Source: Flavobacterium granuli
Lineage (GTDB): Bacteria; Bacteroidota; Bacteroidia; Flavobacteriales; Flavobacteriaceae
DNA: 64,000 nucleotides
Assembly: GCF_900129705.1 (NCBI RefSeq)
Contig: NZ_FQWO01000006.1
Location: forward strand, 1-64,000
Reading direction: 5' to 3'
Shown: positions 1 to 8,549 of the stretch, piece after piece
How the letters are laid out: every line of letters begins with the position of its first letter
Numbering within the stretch: position 1 is the first letter of the stretch
Made by a program: the position numbers and the translations under genes
The notes under the pieces: generated by a model
The model's input: only the letters and a program-made list of their open reading frames with translations
What the model was told of the DNA's origin: nothing
The model's database searches: none

Positions 1-3000
1 AAAAATGACGGGCCTAGCAACGCTACTGGTGTTGTTATAAAAGACATGCTGCCTTCTGGTTACGAGTTTGTTAGTGCAAGCCCTACTGCTGGCATGTATA
101 ATACCACAACTGGATTGTGGACAGTTTCAAGACCAATTACAGCCAATACTACAGAGAATATTCAGATCACTGCTAAAGTTTTAAAGAATGGTAATTATAC
201 AAATACTGCAGAAGTTACTGCAAGTGATCAACCAGATCCTGATTCTACACCAAATAATACTATTGGAAGTGAGGATGATCAAAGTACTGTAACAACTACA
301 CCGTCTGCTTTAGTAAATCTTGCAGTAGTGAAAAGAATAAATAATGCCACTCCCGACGTAGGATCTACAGTTGTATTTACTCTTGAAGTTATAAATAATG
401 GCCCTAGTGATGCAACAAATGTTGTAGTTACTGATAATTTACCAAGCGGTTATACATTTTCTACTGCAACGGCATCAATTGGAACTTATAGTGCTGGAAC
501 AGGCCAATGGACAATAGGAAGTTTAGCAAACGGAGCAAAAAGAACTTTAAATATTTCTGCTACAGTAAACCCAACAGGTGATTACCTTAATACAGCTACA
601 GCTACAAGTACTGAAACTGATGGAAATCCTACTGACAATACTAGTAGTATTTCGAGTACACCAAGAGCAATTGCTGATTTAAGTTTAGTTAAGACCGTAG
701 TAAATGCCTCTCCAAATATTGGTGAAAATGCCATATTTAATATAGTCGTTACAAATAATGGACCTAGTGTTGCAACCAATATTGTAGTTACTGATAGGCT
801 TCCTTCTGGTTATTCATTTGTGAGTGCAGTGCCTTCAGTAGGAACATTTAATAGTAATTCTGGTGGTTGGTCAGTTGGAAATCTATCGAGTGGTAATTCT
901 GCTACCTTAACTATTACTGCCAAAGTATTAGCTACAGGAAATTATAACAATGTTGCAGAAGTAACTGGTTCTGATCAATTTGATCCAAACTCGACACCTG
1001 GAAATAATAATCCACAAGAAAATGATCAGAGTGTTGTAGTAGTTACTCCGGTTAACGTTGCTGATTTAGTTACAACAAAAACAGTTGATAAATCAAATCC
1101 AAATCAAGGTGATGTTGTTCAGTATACCATAACAGTTGTAAATAATGGACCAAGCACAGCTACCGGAGTAAACTTAACAGATAATTTGCCTGTAGGAACA
1201 ACTTATGTTTCTCATATTGCAACTGGAGGAACGGTAAATACGTTTTCTGGTGGACAATGGGCTATTGGAAATATTAACATAGGATCTTCTGCAACTTTAG
1301 TAATTAGGGCAAGAGTTACTGCAGCAGGAACAGCTAGTCAAACACCTATCATTAATGTGACTACAGCTGCTGTAGGTAATGAATCTGATCCAACAACTGT
1401 TGGAGATGATTTAACAGAGCCAATCATTGTTACCAGCTCAGATCTAGTAACTGAAAAAACAGTAAGTAAATCAAACCCTAGTGAAGGTGAAACAATTACG
1501 TACAGTATTAAAGTTACTAATAATGGTCCAAGTGATGCTACAAAAGTTTATCTGACAGACATTCTTCCAATAGGAGTTACTTATGTAAGCAACAATCACG
1601 GAACAGATTATAATTACGGATCTGGTATCTGGACAATAGGCGATCTTGCAAACGGAGCAACTAAAGTTTTAAATATTGATGTAATAATCAATTCTGGGTC
1701 AGCCGGAAAAACAATTATAAACAGAACAACTGCTGCTAAAGGTGATCAATCTGATCCAACAACTGTTGGAGATGATTTGGAAGAAATAATCATCGTTCAA
1801 AACGGTGCAGATGTTGTATTGACTAAAGTAGTTAACAATAGAACTCCTAACATTGGAGAAACAGTAACTTATACCGTTACAGTAACCAATAAAGGAACAA
1901 CATTAGTAACAAACTTAGTGGTGAAAGATGACCTTCCAGCTGGCTTAACCTTTGTTTCAGCAACTCCAGGAAAAGGAGTGTGGACAACTCCAAATTGGAC
2001 AGTAGGTACATTACAGCCAGGTGAAGAAGGATCTATTGAAATTAAAGCTATTGTAGATTTAAATCAAGGAGGAAGTGTATTAACAAATACAGTATCTAAT
2101 ACACAAGATCAATTTGATACCAATAGAACTCTTGATGATCCTACTGAAACAATAACAGTTACAAGTTTAGATTTAGCAGTTGTAAAAAAGGTAAACAATG
2201 CGAGACCAAATGAAGGAGAAACTATTCGTTATACGATAACAGTCACTAACAACGGTGCTAGTAATGCAACCAATGTAAGTTTAGTGGATAAATTACCTGT
2301 AGGAGTTACTTATGTAAGTGATATAGTTTCAGCAGGAAATTATAACAATGGTTCAGGATTATGGACAATAGGTAATCTTATAAATGGTGCGGTTGCGACT
2401 CTTACTATTGATGCAAAAGTTAATACAGGAACTTATGATACAACAATAACAAACACAACTACTGCGGTAAAAGCAGATCAGGCAGATTCTAATGCAGCGA
2501 ATAACATTGGCAGTGTTGCAATTACACCAACAGCATATATTGACTTGAGTTTAACAAAAGAAGTTGTTGCTAATGTGACCAATCCTGCTGTAGGTGATGT
2601 AATTACTTTTGAAGTAAGAGTGATGAACGATGGACCTACAAAAGCAACTGGTGTAGAAGTGGTAGATTTAATACCTTCTGGATATAAATTTATAAACTAT
2701 AGCTCGACTATTGGTACATATACTCCTTCAACAGGTCTCTGGAAAGTTGGATTTGTAGAAGTAGGAAACACGGCAGTTCTATTAGTTGATGTTAAAGTTC
2801 TGGACAAAGGAGATTATCTAAACTGTGCAGAAATTACCAAAGCAAACGAACCAGATATCGATTCTACTCCGGGTAATGGTAATGTTGCAGAAGATGATTA
2901 TGCTTGTGCATCTGCTCCGCCAAATCAATCGGTAGACCTTGCAGTTGTTAAAACCATTTTGAAGAACAACACAAATCCAAAAGTGAATTCTCAAATTTCA

Positions 3001-3990
3001 TTCGAGATTCTATTAACAAACAATGGAAATATCGACGCAACAAATGTTGTCGTGTCCGATTTACTTCCTTCTGGTTATACGTTCGTAAATTATAGTTCTA
3101 CTAAAGGAATTTATGATTATGTGACTGGTGACTGGAAAGTAAGTAAGATAGTAAATGGTGAAACAGAGATTTTAATTGTTGATGTAATTGTAAAAGAATC
3201 TGGTGACTACTTAAATTGTGCAAGAATAAAAGCATTACACCAAGTAGATACAGATCCAGCTAACAATGTAAGTTGTATTGCTGCGACACCTATAGCAGTT
3301 ATAGATTTAGAGTTAACCAAAGAAGTAGATGAATTAAAACCTATTGCTGAAACTAATGTTGAGTTTACGATTACATTGTCAAACAAAGGACCTAGTATAG
3401 GAACAGGTGTTGAAGTGAAAGACTTACTTCCAACTGGTTTCAATTTCGTAAGCGCTACAACTACAACTGGTGTTTATGATGCTACAACTGGAATTTGGAA
3501 AGTAGGAAGTATTGATATTAATGCAATACAAACATTAAAAGTAATAGCTTATGTATTACCGGTAGGTGAGTTTACAAACGTTGCCGAAGTTATAGCAGCT
3601 AATGAACTTGATGTTGATTCAACTCCTGGAAACAACAAATTACAGGAAGATGATCAAGATGCTATAACAATAGAACCTGAAGTTTCATTAGTTATGCCAG
3701 AAGGTTTCACTCCTAATGGAGATGGCATAAATGATGTTTTTGAAGTAGAGCACTTACAAGTATTGTATCCTAACTTTAGTATGGAAATTGTAAATAGGTA
3801 TGGAAACATTGTTTACAACTACAAACATAACGGAGACAAATTCAAAACACCACTATGGTGGGATGGTCATTCAACAGGTAGATGGAATTTCTCAAAAGAA
3901 ATGCTTCCTACTGGAACTTATTTCTACACTATTTACTTTAATAATGATGAAAGAAAACCGCAAACGGGTTGGATCTATTTAAAAAAATAA
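1..3990 (+). CDS. DUF11-repeat surface adhesin with T9SS type B sorting domain, 5' partial
   Basis: The frame is open to the window edge: the codons before the first Met at 46 already encode a repeat unit (KNDGPSNATGVVIKD), so the gene starts upstream. Nine complete DUF11 (conserved repeat) units of roughly 115-130 residues follow one partial unit, beginning near nt 313, 670, 1059, 1438, 1806, 2166, 2539, 2932 and 3301. Each has an entry like 'DLAVVKxVNNxxPNxGE' and a core NNGPSxATNVxVxDxLPxGYxF. The last ~100 residues (from about nt 3690, GFTPNGDGINDVFEV, ending GWIYLKK) are a gliding-motility-associated C-terminal (CHU_C) domain, which in this phylum directs secretion through the type IX system. 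It is probably a long filamentous cell-surface adhesin of the SprB type. It is followed after 63 bp by its likely PorP/SprF partner. The ligand cannot be inferred. Confidence 0.93.
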   Translation, partial: KNDGPSNATGVVIKDMLPSGYEFVSASPTAGMYNTTTGLWTVSRPITANTTENIQITAKVLKNGNYTNTAEVTASDQPDPDSTPNNTIGSEDDQSTVTTTPSALVNLAVVKRINNATPDVGSTVVFTLEVINNGPSDATNVVVTDNLPSGYTFSTATASIGTYSAGTGQWTIGSLANGAKRTLNISATVNPTGDYLNTATATSTETDGNPTDNTSSISSTPRAIADLSLVKTVVNASPNIGENAIFNIVVTNNGPSVATNIVVTDRLPSGYSFVSAVPSVGTFNSNSGGWSVGNLSSGNSATLTITAKVLATGNYNNVAEVTGSDQFDPNSTPGNNNPQENDQSVVVVTPVNVADLVTTKTVDKSNPNQGDVVQYTITVVNNGPSTATGVNLTDNLPVGTTYVSHIATGGTVNTFSGGQWAIGNINIGSSATLVIRARVTAAGTASQTPIINVTTAAVGNESDPTTVGDDLTEPIIVTSSDLVTEKTVSKSNPSEGETITYSIKVTNNGPSDATKVYLTDILPIGVTYVSNNHGTDYNYGSGIWTIGDLANGATKVLNIDVIINSGSAGKTIINRTTAAKGDQSDPTTVGDDLEEIIIVQNGADVVLTKVVNNRTPNIGETVTYTVTVTNKGTTLVTNLVVKDDLPAGLTFVSATPGKGVWTTPNWTVGTLQPGEEGSIEIKAIVDLNQGGSVLTNTVSNTQDQFDTNRTLDDPTETITVTSLDLAVVKKVNNARPNEGETIRYTITVTNNGASNATNVSLVDKLPVGVTYVSDIVSAGNYNNGSGLWTIGNLINGAVATLTIDAKVNTGTYDTTITNTTTAVKADQADSNAANNIGSVAITPTAYIDLSLTKEVVANVTNPAVGDVITFEVRVMNDGPTKATGVEVVDLIPSGYKFINYSSTIGTYTPSTGLWKVGFVEVGNTAVLLVDVKVLDKGDYLNCAEITKANEPDIDSTPGNGNVAEDDYACASAPPNQSVDLAVVKTILKNNTNPKVNSQISFEILLTNNGNIDATNVVVSDLLPSGYTFVNYSSTKGIYDYVTGDWKVSKIVNGETEILIVDVIVKESGDYLNCARIKALHQVDTDPANNVSCIAATPIAVIDLELTKEVDELKPIAETNVEFTITLSNKGPSIGTGVEVKDLLPTGFNFVSATTTTGVYDATTGIWKVGSIDINAIQTLKVIAYVLPVGEFTNVAEVIAANELDVDSTPGNNKLQEDDQDAITIEPEVSLVMPEGFTPNGDGINDVFEVEHLQVLYPNFSMEIVNRYGNIVYNYKHNGDKFKTPLWWDGHSTGRWNFSKEMLPTGTYFYTIYFNNDERKPQTGWIYLKK

Positions 3991-4053
3991 AACAAATAAT
4001 TTAAGGAGAGAGATGAATACCCTCTCTCCTTTTTAAAATTTAAACTCGCTTTT

Positions 4054-4959
4054 ATGAAAAAATTTAAATTACTAATTGGAATATTTGTTTTAATATCATC
4101 CATTAGTACTGTTTTTGCGCAACAAGATCCTCAATACACACAATACATGTATAGTATGAATATTCTAAATCCCGCCTATGCTGGTTCAAGAGGAGTTACA
4201 AGTATTGGTTTGTTAGGAAGAACACAATGGGTAGGAGTAGATGGTGCACCACAAACAGCAACATTGTCTATAAATGGTCCTGTAGGAAAAAATGTTGGAT
4301 TAGGATTTTCGGTAATTCATGATGAAATTGGACCAGTAAAAGAAGACAATCTATACGCTGATTTTTCATATACTTTGAATTTTTCTGGAGAAGATAAGTT
4401 TGCTTTTGGTATTAAAGCAGGAGCAACATTTTTAAATGTAAGAGAATTTACAACAGTAGATCAAGATCCATTAAACGTACCTGTTAGCTTAGTCGCTCCT
4501 AACTTTGGTGTTGGTGTAATGTATTATAATGATCGCTTTTATGCGGGATTATCGGTACCCAATTTTATTGAATCAAGATATTTAGATACAAAAAACGGAA
4601 TCTCATCTTCAGCTTCAGAAAAAACACATTATTTCCTTACTTCAGGATATGTATTTGACCTAGATGAAAACTTAAAATTAAAACCTTCTACCATGTTAAA
4701 GGCAGCACCAGGAGCACCTCTTTCTGTTGATTTGTCGTTAAACTTATTAATTCAAGAAAAAGTAGAATTAGGACTTTCCCATAGATTAGATGATTCAATT
4801 AGTGGTATGGTTGGCTTTCAGGTAAGTCAAGATTTAAGAATTGGATATGCTTATGATTACACTACTACCAATTTTGGGGTATTTAATTCAGGATCTCATG
4901 AGATTATGATTTTATTTGACTTGAATAAGAAAAAAATAAAAAGCCCTCGATTCTTCTAA
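4054..4959 (+). CDS. PorP/SprF family T9SS-associated outer-membrane protein
   Basis: A 301-residue protein with a cleavable signal peptide (MKKFKLLIGIFVLISSISTVFAQ) and the family N-terminus QQDPQYTQYMYSMNILNPAYAGSRG, followed by alternating beta-strand sequence expected of an outer-membrane barrel. PorP/SprF proteins act with the type IX system and are typically paired with one type B-sorted adhesin, as SprF is with SprB. The position directly after a CHU_C adhesin and before an OmpA-like gene (14 bp gap) fits that pairing. The assignment to family is firm; the idea that this copy exports or anchors the upstream adhesin is inference from gene order. Confidence 0.92.
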   Translation: MKKFKLLIGIFVLISSISTVFAQQDPQYTQYMYSMNILNPAYAGSRGVTSIGLLGRTQWVGVDGAPQTATLSINGPVGKNVGLGFSVIHDEIGPVKEDNLYADFSYTLNFSGEDKFAFGIKAGATFLNVREFTTVDQDPLNVPVSLVAPNFGVGVMYYNDRFYAGLSVPNFIESRYLDTKNGISSSASEKTHYFLTSGYVFDLDENLKLKPSTMLKAAPGAPLSVDLSLNLLIQEKVELGLSHRLDDSISGMVGFQVSQDLRIGYAYDYTTTNFGVFNSGSHEIMILFDLNKKKIKSPRFF

Positions 4960-4973
4960 ATAAAAAATAAAAC

Positions 4974-6557
4974 ATGAAAAAAATTACTGTCATTATAGTA
5001 TTATTATTGGGAGTTATTGCTTATTCTCAAAATTATACTATCAAAAATATAGAAGCCAACACTAAATATTCTGATTTTGGTGTAACTTATTATGGTGAAA
5101 ATACTGCTATCTACGCTTCTTCAAAAAAGATAAAAGGCTCAAGAAATAAAAAATGGTATTTAAATAGTCAACCATTTTTAGACTTGTATAAAGCAACGGT
5201 AACAAGCACTGGTGAATTTGTAGAATCAGAACCATTCTCTAAAGAATTAAATACTAAAATGCATGAATCTAATGTAACATTTACAAAAGATTTAAAAACG
5301 GTTTATTTTTCTAGAGACAACTACAATAGTAAAAAGTACTATACAGATGATAATGGATGGATTCTCATACAACTATACAAAGCAGATATTGATAGTGCAG
5401 GTAACTGGAAAAATATAGTAAAACTACCTTTTAATAGTGATCAGTTTGATACTGGTCATCCTTCGCTAAATGCTAATGACACAAAATTATATTTTACATC
5501 GAACAGACCTGGTTCTTTAGGTCTAACTGATATTTGGGCAGTAGATATAAACAATGATGCAACTTATAGCGATCCATACAATCTCGGACCAAAAGTCAAT
5601 ACTACAAGAAGCGAAATGTTTCCTTATATCGATAATAACAATGTACTGTATTACTCTTCAGACGGTTTGCAGGATGGAAATGGTGGTTTAGATATTTATG
5701 CTGTAAAAATTGAAGATAAACTAGGAATTGGTAAAGCAATAAACTTAGGATTTCCATTAAACAGTTCTAAAGATGATTTCTCTTTGGTTTTTCAAAATGG
5801 AAAAAAAACAGGTCACTTTTCATCTAACAGAGATGGAGGAAAAGGAGATGATGACATCTACTATTTTGAAGAATTAATTAATCCAATTGCTGTCGAATGT
5901 AAGCAATTTGTTCAAGGCATTGTTCGTGAAAAAGAAACAGGAGCACTATTGCCTGGAGCGTTAGTAACATTATACGATGCTAAAGGCAACAAAGTTGAAA
6001 GTACAATTGCTGATAAATTTGCCGTTTTTAATTTTAAAGTAAATTGTGATTCTTCATACAAAGTGACAGCTGTAAAAGAGTATTATGATATGGACGAAAA
6101 AATATTTACTACTACAAATAAAGCAGATTTAGAACTTGCTATTAATTTGGATTTAGGCTCTAGCGAATTTGTTTACATTAGAGGTAATTTAATGATCAAA
6201 ATTAATCCAATATACTTTGATCTTGATAAGTCATTTATTCGCCCTGACGCACAACTTGAACTGGAACGAGTGGTTAGAATCATGGAAAAATATCCACTGC
6301 TTAAAATTAATTTAGGCTCACATACAGATAGTAGAGCGAGCGATTCTTACAACTGGTCTCTATCTAACAGAAGAGCACAATCATCTAAAAATTGGATTGT
6401 AAGTCAAGGAATTGATGCAAATAGAATTAATGCACAAGGTTATGGTGAAACAGAATTAGTAAATAAATGTTCAAACGACGTTATTTGTTCTGAAGCAGAT
6501 CATCAATTAAATAGAAGAACTGAATTTATTATTACCAATCCAGAAGTAATTAAATAA
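4974..6557 (+). CDS. OmpA-family protein with PD40-like repeats (PorE-like)
   Basis: 527 residues with a signal peptide (MKKITVIIVLLLGVIAYSQ). The N-terminal ~290 residues hold WD40/PD40-like strands (for example LYFTSNRPGSLGLTDIW, HFSSNRDGGKGDDDIYYFEE). A short carboxypeptidase-regulatory-like segment follows (VQGIVREKETGALLPGALV). The C-terminus is an OmpA domain, starting at IYFDLDKSFIRPDAQLELE and carrying the peptidoglycan-binding signature HTDSRASDSYNWSLSNRRA and a final NRRTEFII. It should sit in the outer membrane or periplasm and tie the adhesin apparatus to peptidoglycan. Same-strand spacing of 14 bp suggests an operon with the PorP/SprF gene. The adhesin-SprF-OmpA trio is common in Flavobacteria. 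Confidence 0.92.
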   Translation: MKKITVIIVLLLGVIAYSQNYTIKNIEANTKYSDFGVTYYGENTAIYASSKKIKGSRNKKWYLNSQPFLDLYKATVTSTGEFVESEPFSKELNTKMHESNVTFTKDLKTVYFSRDNYNSKKYYTDDNGWILIQLYKADIDSAGNWKNIVKLPFNSDQFDTGHPSLNANDTKLYFTSNRPGSLGLTDIWAVDINNDATYSDPYNLGPKVNTTRSEMFPYIDNNNVLYYSSDGLQDGNGGLDIYAVKIEDKLGIGKAINLGFPLNSSKDDFSLVFQNGKKTGHFSSNRDGGKGDDDIYYFEELINPIAVECKQFVQGIVREKETGALLPGALVTLYDAKGNKVESTIADKFAVFNFKVNCDSSYKVTAVKEYYDMDEKIFTTTNKADLELAINLDLGSSEFVYIRGNLMIKINPIYFDLDKSFIRPDAQLELERVVRIMEKYPLLKINLGSHTDSRASDSYNWSLSNRRAQSSKNWIVSQGIDANRINAQGYGETELVNKCSNDVICSEADHQLNRRTEFIITNPEVIK

Positions 6558-6608
6558 AATAACTTAAGAGTCAACTTATTAATAAGTGGGCTATTGAAAT
6601 ATAAAGAT

Positions 6609-6680
6609 GTAAAAGTTATTTCCGAAAAATATTTTTGAGCTTTGTAATTAGCTCAAATATTTTTCAGAATAACTTTTTAC
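6609..6680. terminator. Long inverted repeat between convergent genes
   Basis: Arms 6609-6641 and 6650-6680 are near-perfect inverted repeats of about 31 bp (GTAAAAGTTATTTCCGAAAA... against ...CAGAATAACTTTTTAC) around an 8-nt spacer, with A/T-rich ends on both sides. It lies between the 3' ends of the OmpA-like gene and the integrase gene, so a bidirectional terminator is the simplest reading. The stem is unusually long for a terminator. Confidence 0.7.
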
Positions 6681-6692
6681 ATTTTTGGCTAT

Positions 6693-7919
6693 TTACATTA
6701 TATCTTCAAATGCTAGATCCAATTCTTCCGTACTAAAATCTTCCAAGTACGTTTCAGTTGTTTTAATTGATTGATGTCCTAATCCTTGCTTGATCATTAC
6801 GGTACTTAAGCCTTTTTTGAGTGATAATGTTGCGAAGGTATGCCTAGCGGTATAAAATGTAACTTTTGTTTTAATACCGCATTCCACTGAAATTTTGTTA
6901 AGTAACTTTCCGTAATAATTAAGAACACTTTTCTTTCGATCTCTCAACTGAATCTTAGTATATAGGTTTTGTTCTTTTTCTAAAATCGGAAAAATGTAAT
7001 CAGTGTCAAATGGTCGATATTTTTCAAAGTAGTGTAAAATTTCATCCATGTATTTATTTTCTGGAATTTTCACATTTAACTTTACCAAGGTTTTATTTCT
7101 AATGTATGAAAAGCTACTTAAATCTACATCATCCCATCTTAATTCAGCTAAATCAGTAAAATTCATACCACGGCAGTAGAAACTGAATAAATAAGTATAT
7201 AATGCTTTGACCGCTTCCTTATTAGTCGAAAAGTCATAATCTAGTAACAATTGTAAGTCCGCTTTACTGAGAGCTTTTTTTACTTTACTAGATTTTAATT
7301 TTGAGATGATATAATCTTTGAAAGGATAGTTGTCGCTTGCAACAATTTTTGCCTTGATAGCAGAATTATAAACCGATCTAATATTTCTCATATATACACC
7401 AATTCCACCATCATGACTACCGTGAGCTCGCAAATAGGCTTCAAAGGCCACTAAGAAGGTGTAATTTATTTTTGTAAAAGAATAGTTTTGAATATCTGGT
7501 GTGAACTTTTTTAGAGCGGAGATTGTATCACGGTACGAACATGCTGAACTTACTTTACCCGCTTCATTAAATTGATTTCTCTTCAATTCAAAATAAGGCA
7601 AAAAATTTAATTTTTCAATCTCTTGTGGTCTAAATAAAGAATCAAATATTTCTAAATTAAATTCTTGTTCTTGCTCAATCATTAAGTCCAATATTTTTGA
7701 AGCATCTTGTTTGAATTTGTATAAAATTCGATTGGCTTGTAAAAAGTTTGGAGATTTTGAAGTAAATTCACTCGCACTTTCGTTCCAGAATTTAGGAGCA
7801 GAATTATAAGGCGTTTTGTAGAATTTCGATTTCCTATTAATAGTTACACGTAAATTAACAGGGCAAGTTCCATTGCTTAATTTTGTCTTTTTTAAGATTA
7901 ATTTTACACTAGCTTTCAT
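6693..7919 (-). CDS. Tyrosine site-specific integrase
   Basis: I take ATG 7919 (MKASVKLILKKTKLSNGTCP), giving 408 residues; upstream in-frame codons look like leader DNA. The order is an N-terminal arm-type DNA-binding domain (TCPVNLRVTINRKSKFY), a SAM-like core-binding domain (about residues 100-200), then the catalytic domain. Visible catalytic residues are Arg in FYCRGMNFTDLAEL, Arg-His in YTARHTFATLSLKKG, His in GLGHQSIKTTETYL and the nucleophilic Tyr in that last motif. The first His of the usual HxxR is Tyr here, as often seen in Bacteroidota integrases. The gene start lies about 160 bp from a tRNA-Met 3' fragment, which fits an element integrase next to its own att site. It appears intact. 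Confidence 0.93.
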   Translation of the reverse strand: MKASVKLILKKTKLSNGTCPVNLRVTINRKSKFYKTPYNSAPKFWNESASEFTSKSPNFLQANRILYKFKQDASKILDLMIEQEQEFNLEIFDSLFRPQEIEKLNFLPYFELKRNQFNEAGKVSSACSYRDTISALKKFTPDIQNYSFTKINYTFLVAFEAYLRAHGSHDGGIGVYMRNIRSVYNSAIKAKIVASDNYPFKDYIISKLKSSKVKKALSKADLQLLLDYDFSTNKEAVKALYTYLFSFYCRGMNFTDLAELRWDDVDLSSFSYIRNKTLVKLNVKIPENKYMDEILHYFEKYRPFDTDYIFPILEKEQNLYTKIQLRDRKKSVLNYYGKLLNKISVECGIKTKVTFYTARHTFATLSLKKGLSTVMIKQGLGHQSIKTTETYLEDFSTEELDLAFEDIM

Positions 7920-7946
7920 TTTAATATTTTTAAAATTTAATAATGA

Positions 7947-8066
7947 GTACAACATATGTACAACAAATGCTGGCATTTGATGAAACATGATGAAACAAAA
8001 ATATTTTTAAAAATCATAAAACATTGAAAAACAGTAACTTTGAAGTTAAATGCAGTTTAATGCAAA
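7947..8066. repeat. Short direct repeats between integrase and attR
   Basis: Three closely spaced repeat pairs are visible: GTACAACA at 7947-7954 and 7958-7965, TGATGAAACA in perfect tandem at 7978-7997, and TTAAATGCA/TTTAATGCA at about 8046-8063. Tyrosine integrases bind short direct repeats (arm sites) near their core site, so these are candidates for arm or excisionase sites. That role is inference only. Confidence 0.5.
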
Positions 8067-8080
8067 GACTATTTGTCTAT

Positions 8081-8122
8081 CTCATAATCAGGTGGTCCCT
8101 GGTTCGAGCCCAGGTGGGACCA
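8081..8122 (+). other. attR candidate: 3' fragment of a tRNA-Met gene
   Basis: The segment runs from the anticodon loop CTCATAA (anticodon CAT) through the 3' anticodon strand TCAGG, variable loop, T arm (CCTGG TTCGAGC CCAGG), acceptor strand TGGGACC and discriminator A at 8122. The 5' half, which should begin GGTCCCA, is absent; the bases before 8081 do not pair properly with TCAGG. The break at the anticodon loop matches where tyrosine integrases often cross over. The fragment is followed by a tRNA-type terminator, so the right side is the original chromosome and the element lies to the left. The intact tRNA should be at the far end, outside the window. Confidence 0.8.
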
Positions 8123-8125
8123 CTT

Positions 8126-8164
8126 AAAAAAGCCTTTCAGATATTTTCTGAAAGGCTTTTTTTA
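8126..8164 (+). terminator. Terminator after the tRNA-Met fragment
   Basis: The stem AGCCTTTCAG / CTGAAAGGCT with a 7-nt loop and a run of T follows the tRNA fragment by 8 bp. It is probably the native tRNA-Met terminator left on the chromosomal side of the integration. The rest of the gap to 8273 shows no gene and no clear signal. Confidence 0.85.
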
Positions 8165-8273
8165 TGCAGATGAAAATCAGGTTTTTATGATAAAAAATCA
8201 TACTTTTGTTATGATTGTTGTTGTTTTCTACAATGGTGTGTTTTTTTAGAAATCTTTATTTATTCTCAAGATT

Positions 8274-8507
8274 ATGAAAATTGGCCAAAACAAATTTTAC
8301 CTTTTGATTGCCTTTCTTTCGGGAGTTTTTGTTTCTTGGGCTAAATTTTCTTCGCGTACACCGCCGGCGCCTGCTTCTCCTATGAATACTCCGCCGCCGG
8401 ATGGATTTCCTATTGATGAGAATATATTAATATTAATTATTGTTGCTTTGTTTTTTGGTTTTTTTACTATTTACAAGCACAGATTAAAAGCAAAAGCTCC
8501 AAATTGA
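8274..8507 (+). CDS. Small proline-rich membrane protein, unknown
   Basis: 77 residues: a hydrophobic N-terminus (FYLLIAFLSGVFVSWA), a short Pro-rich stretch (TPPAPASPMNTPPPDGFP), and a second hydrophobic segment (ILILIIVALFFGFFTIY) ending in basic residues. This suggests two membrane passes, or a signal anchor plus one helix, with the Pro-rich loop outside. No known domain is recognised. It is a lone gene between the tRNA-Met fragment and ribE. Its last codons and TGA are part of the following terminator hairpin. Confidence 0.6.
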   Translation: MKIGQNKFYLLIAFLSGVFVSWAKFSSRTPPAPASPMNTPPPDGFPIDENILILIIVALFFGFFTIYKHRLKAKAPN

Positions 8508-8526
8508 CTTGGAGCTTTTGCTTTTT
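8490..8526 (+). terminator. Terminator overlapping the stop codon
   Basis: The 13-bp perfect stem GCAAAAGCTCCAA / TTGGAGCTTTTGC with a 6-nt loop is followed by TTTTT. The TGA stop of the 77-residue gene (8505-8507) sits in the loop, so the 5' arm of the hairpin is coding sequence. Confidence 0.85.
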
Positions 8527-8549
8527 AAGAGGTTTTTTATTGCTGTTTT

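Noticed and set aside
8040..8122. Complete tRNA-Met gene
   Set aside because: Only the part from the anticodon loop to the discriminator is present; the 5' acceptor strand GGTCCCA and D arm are missing and the bases before 8081 do not pair.
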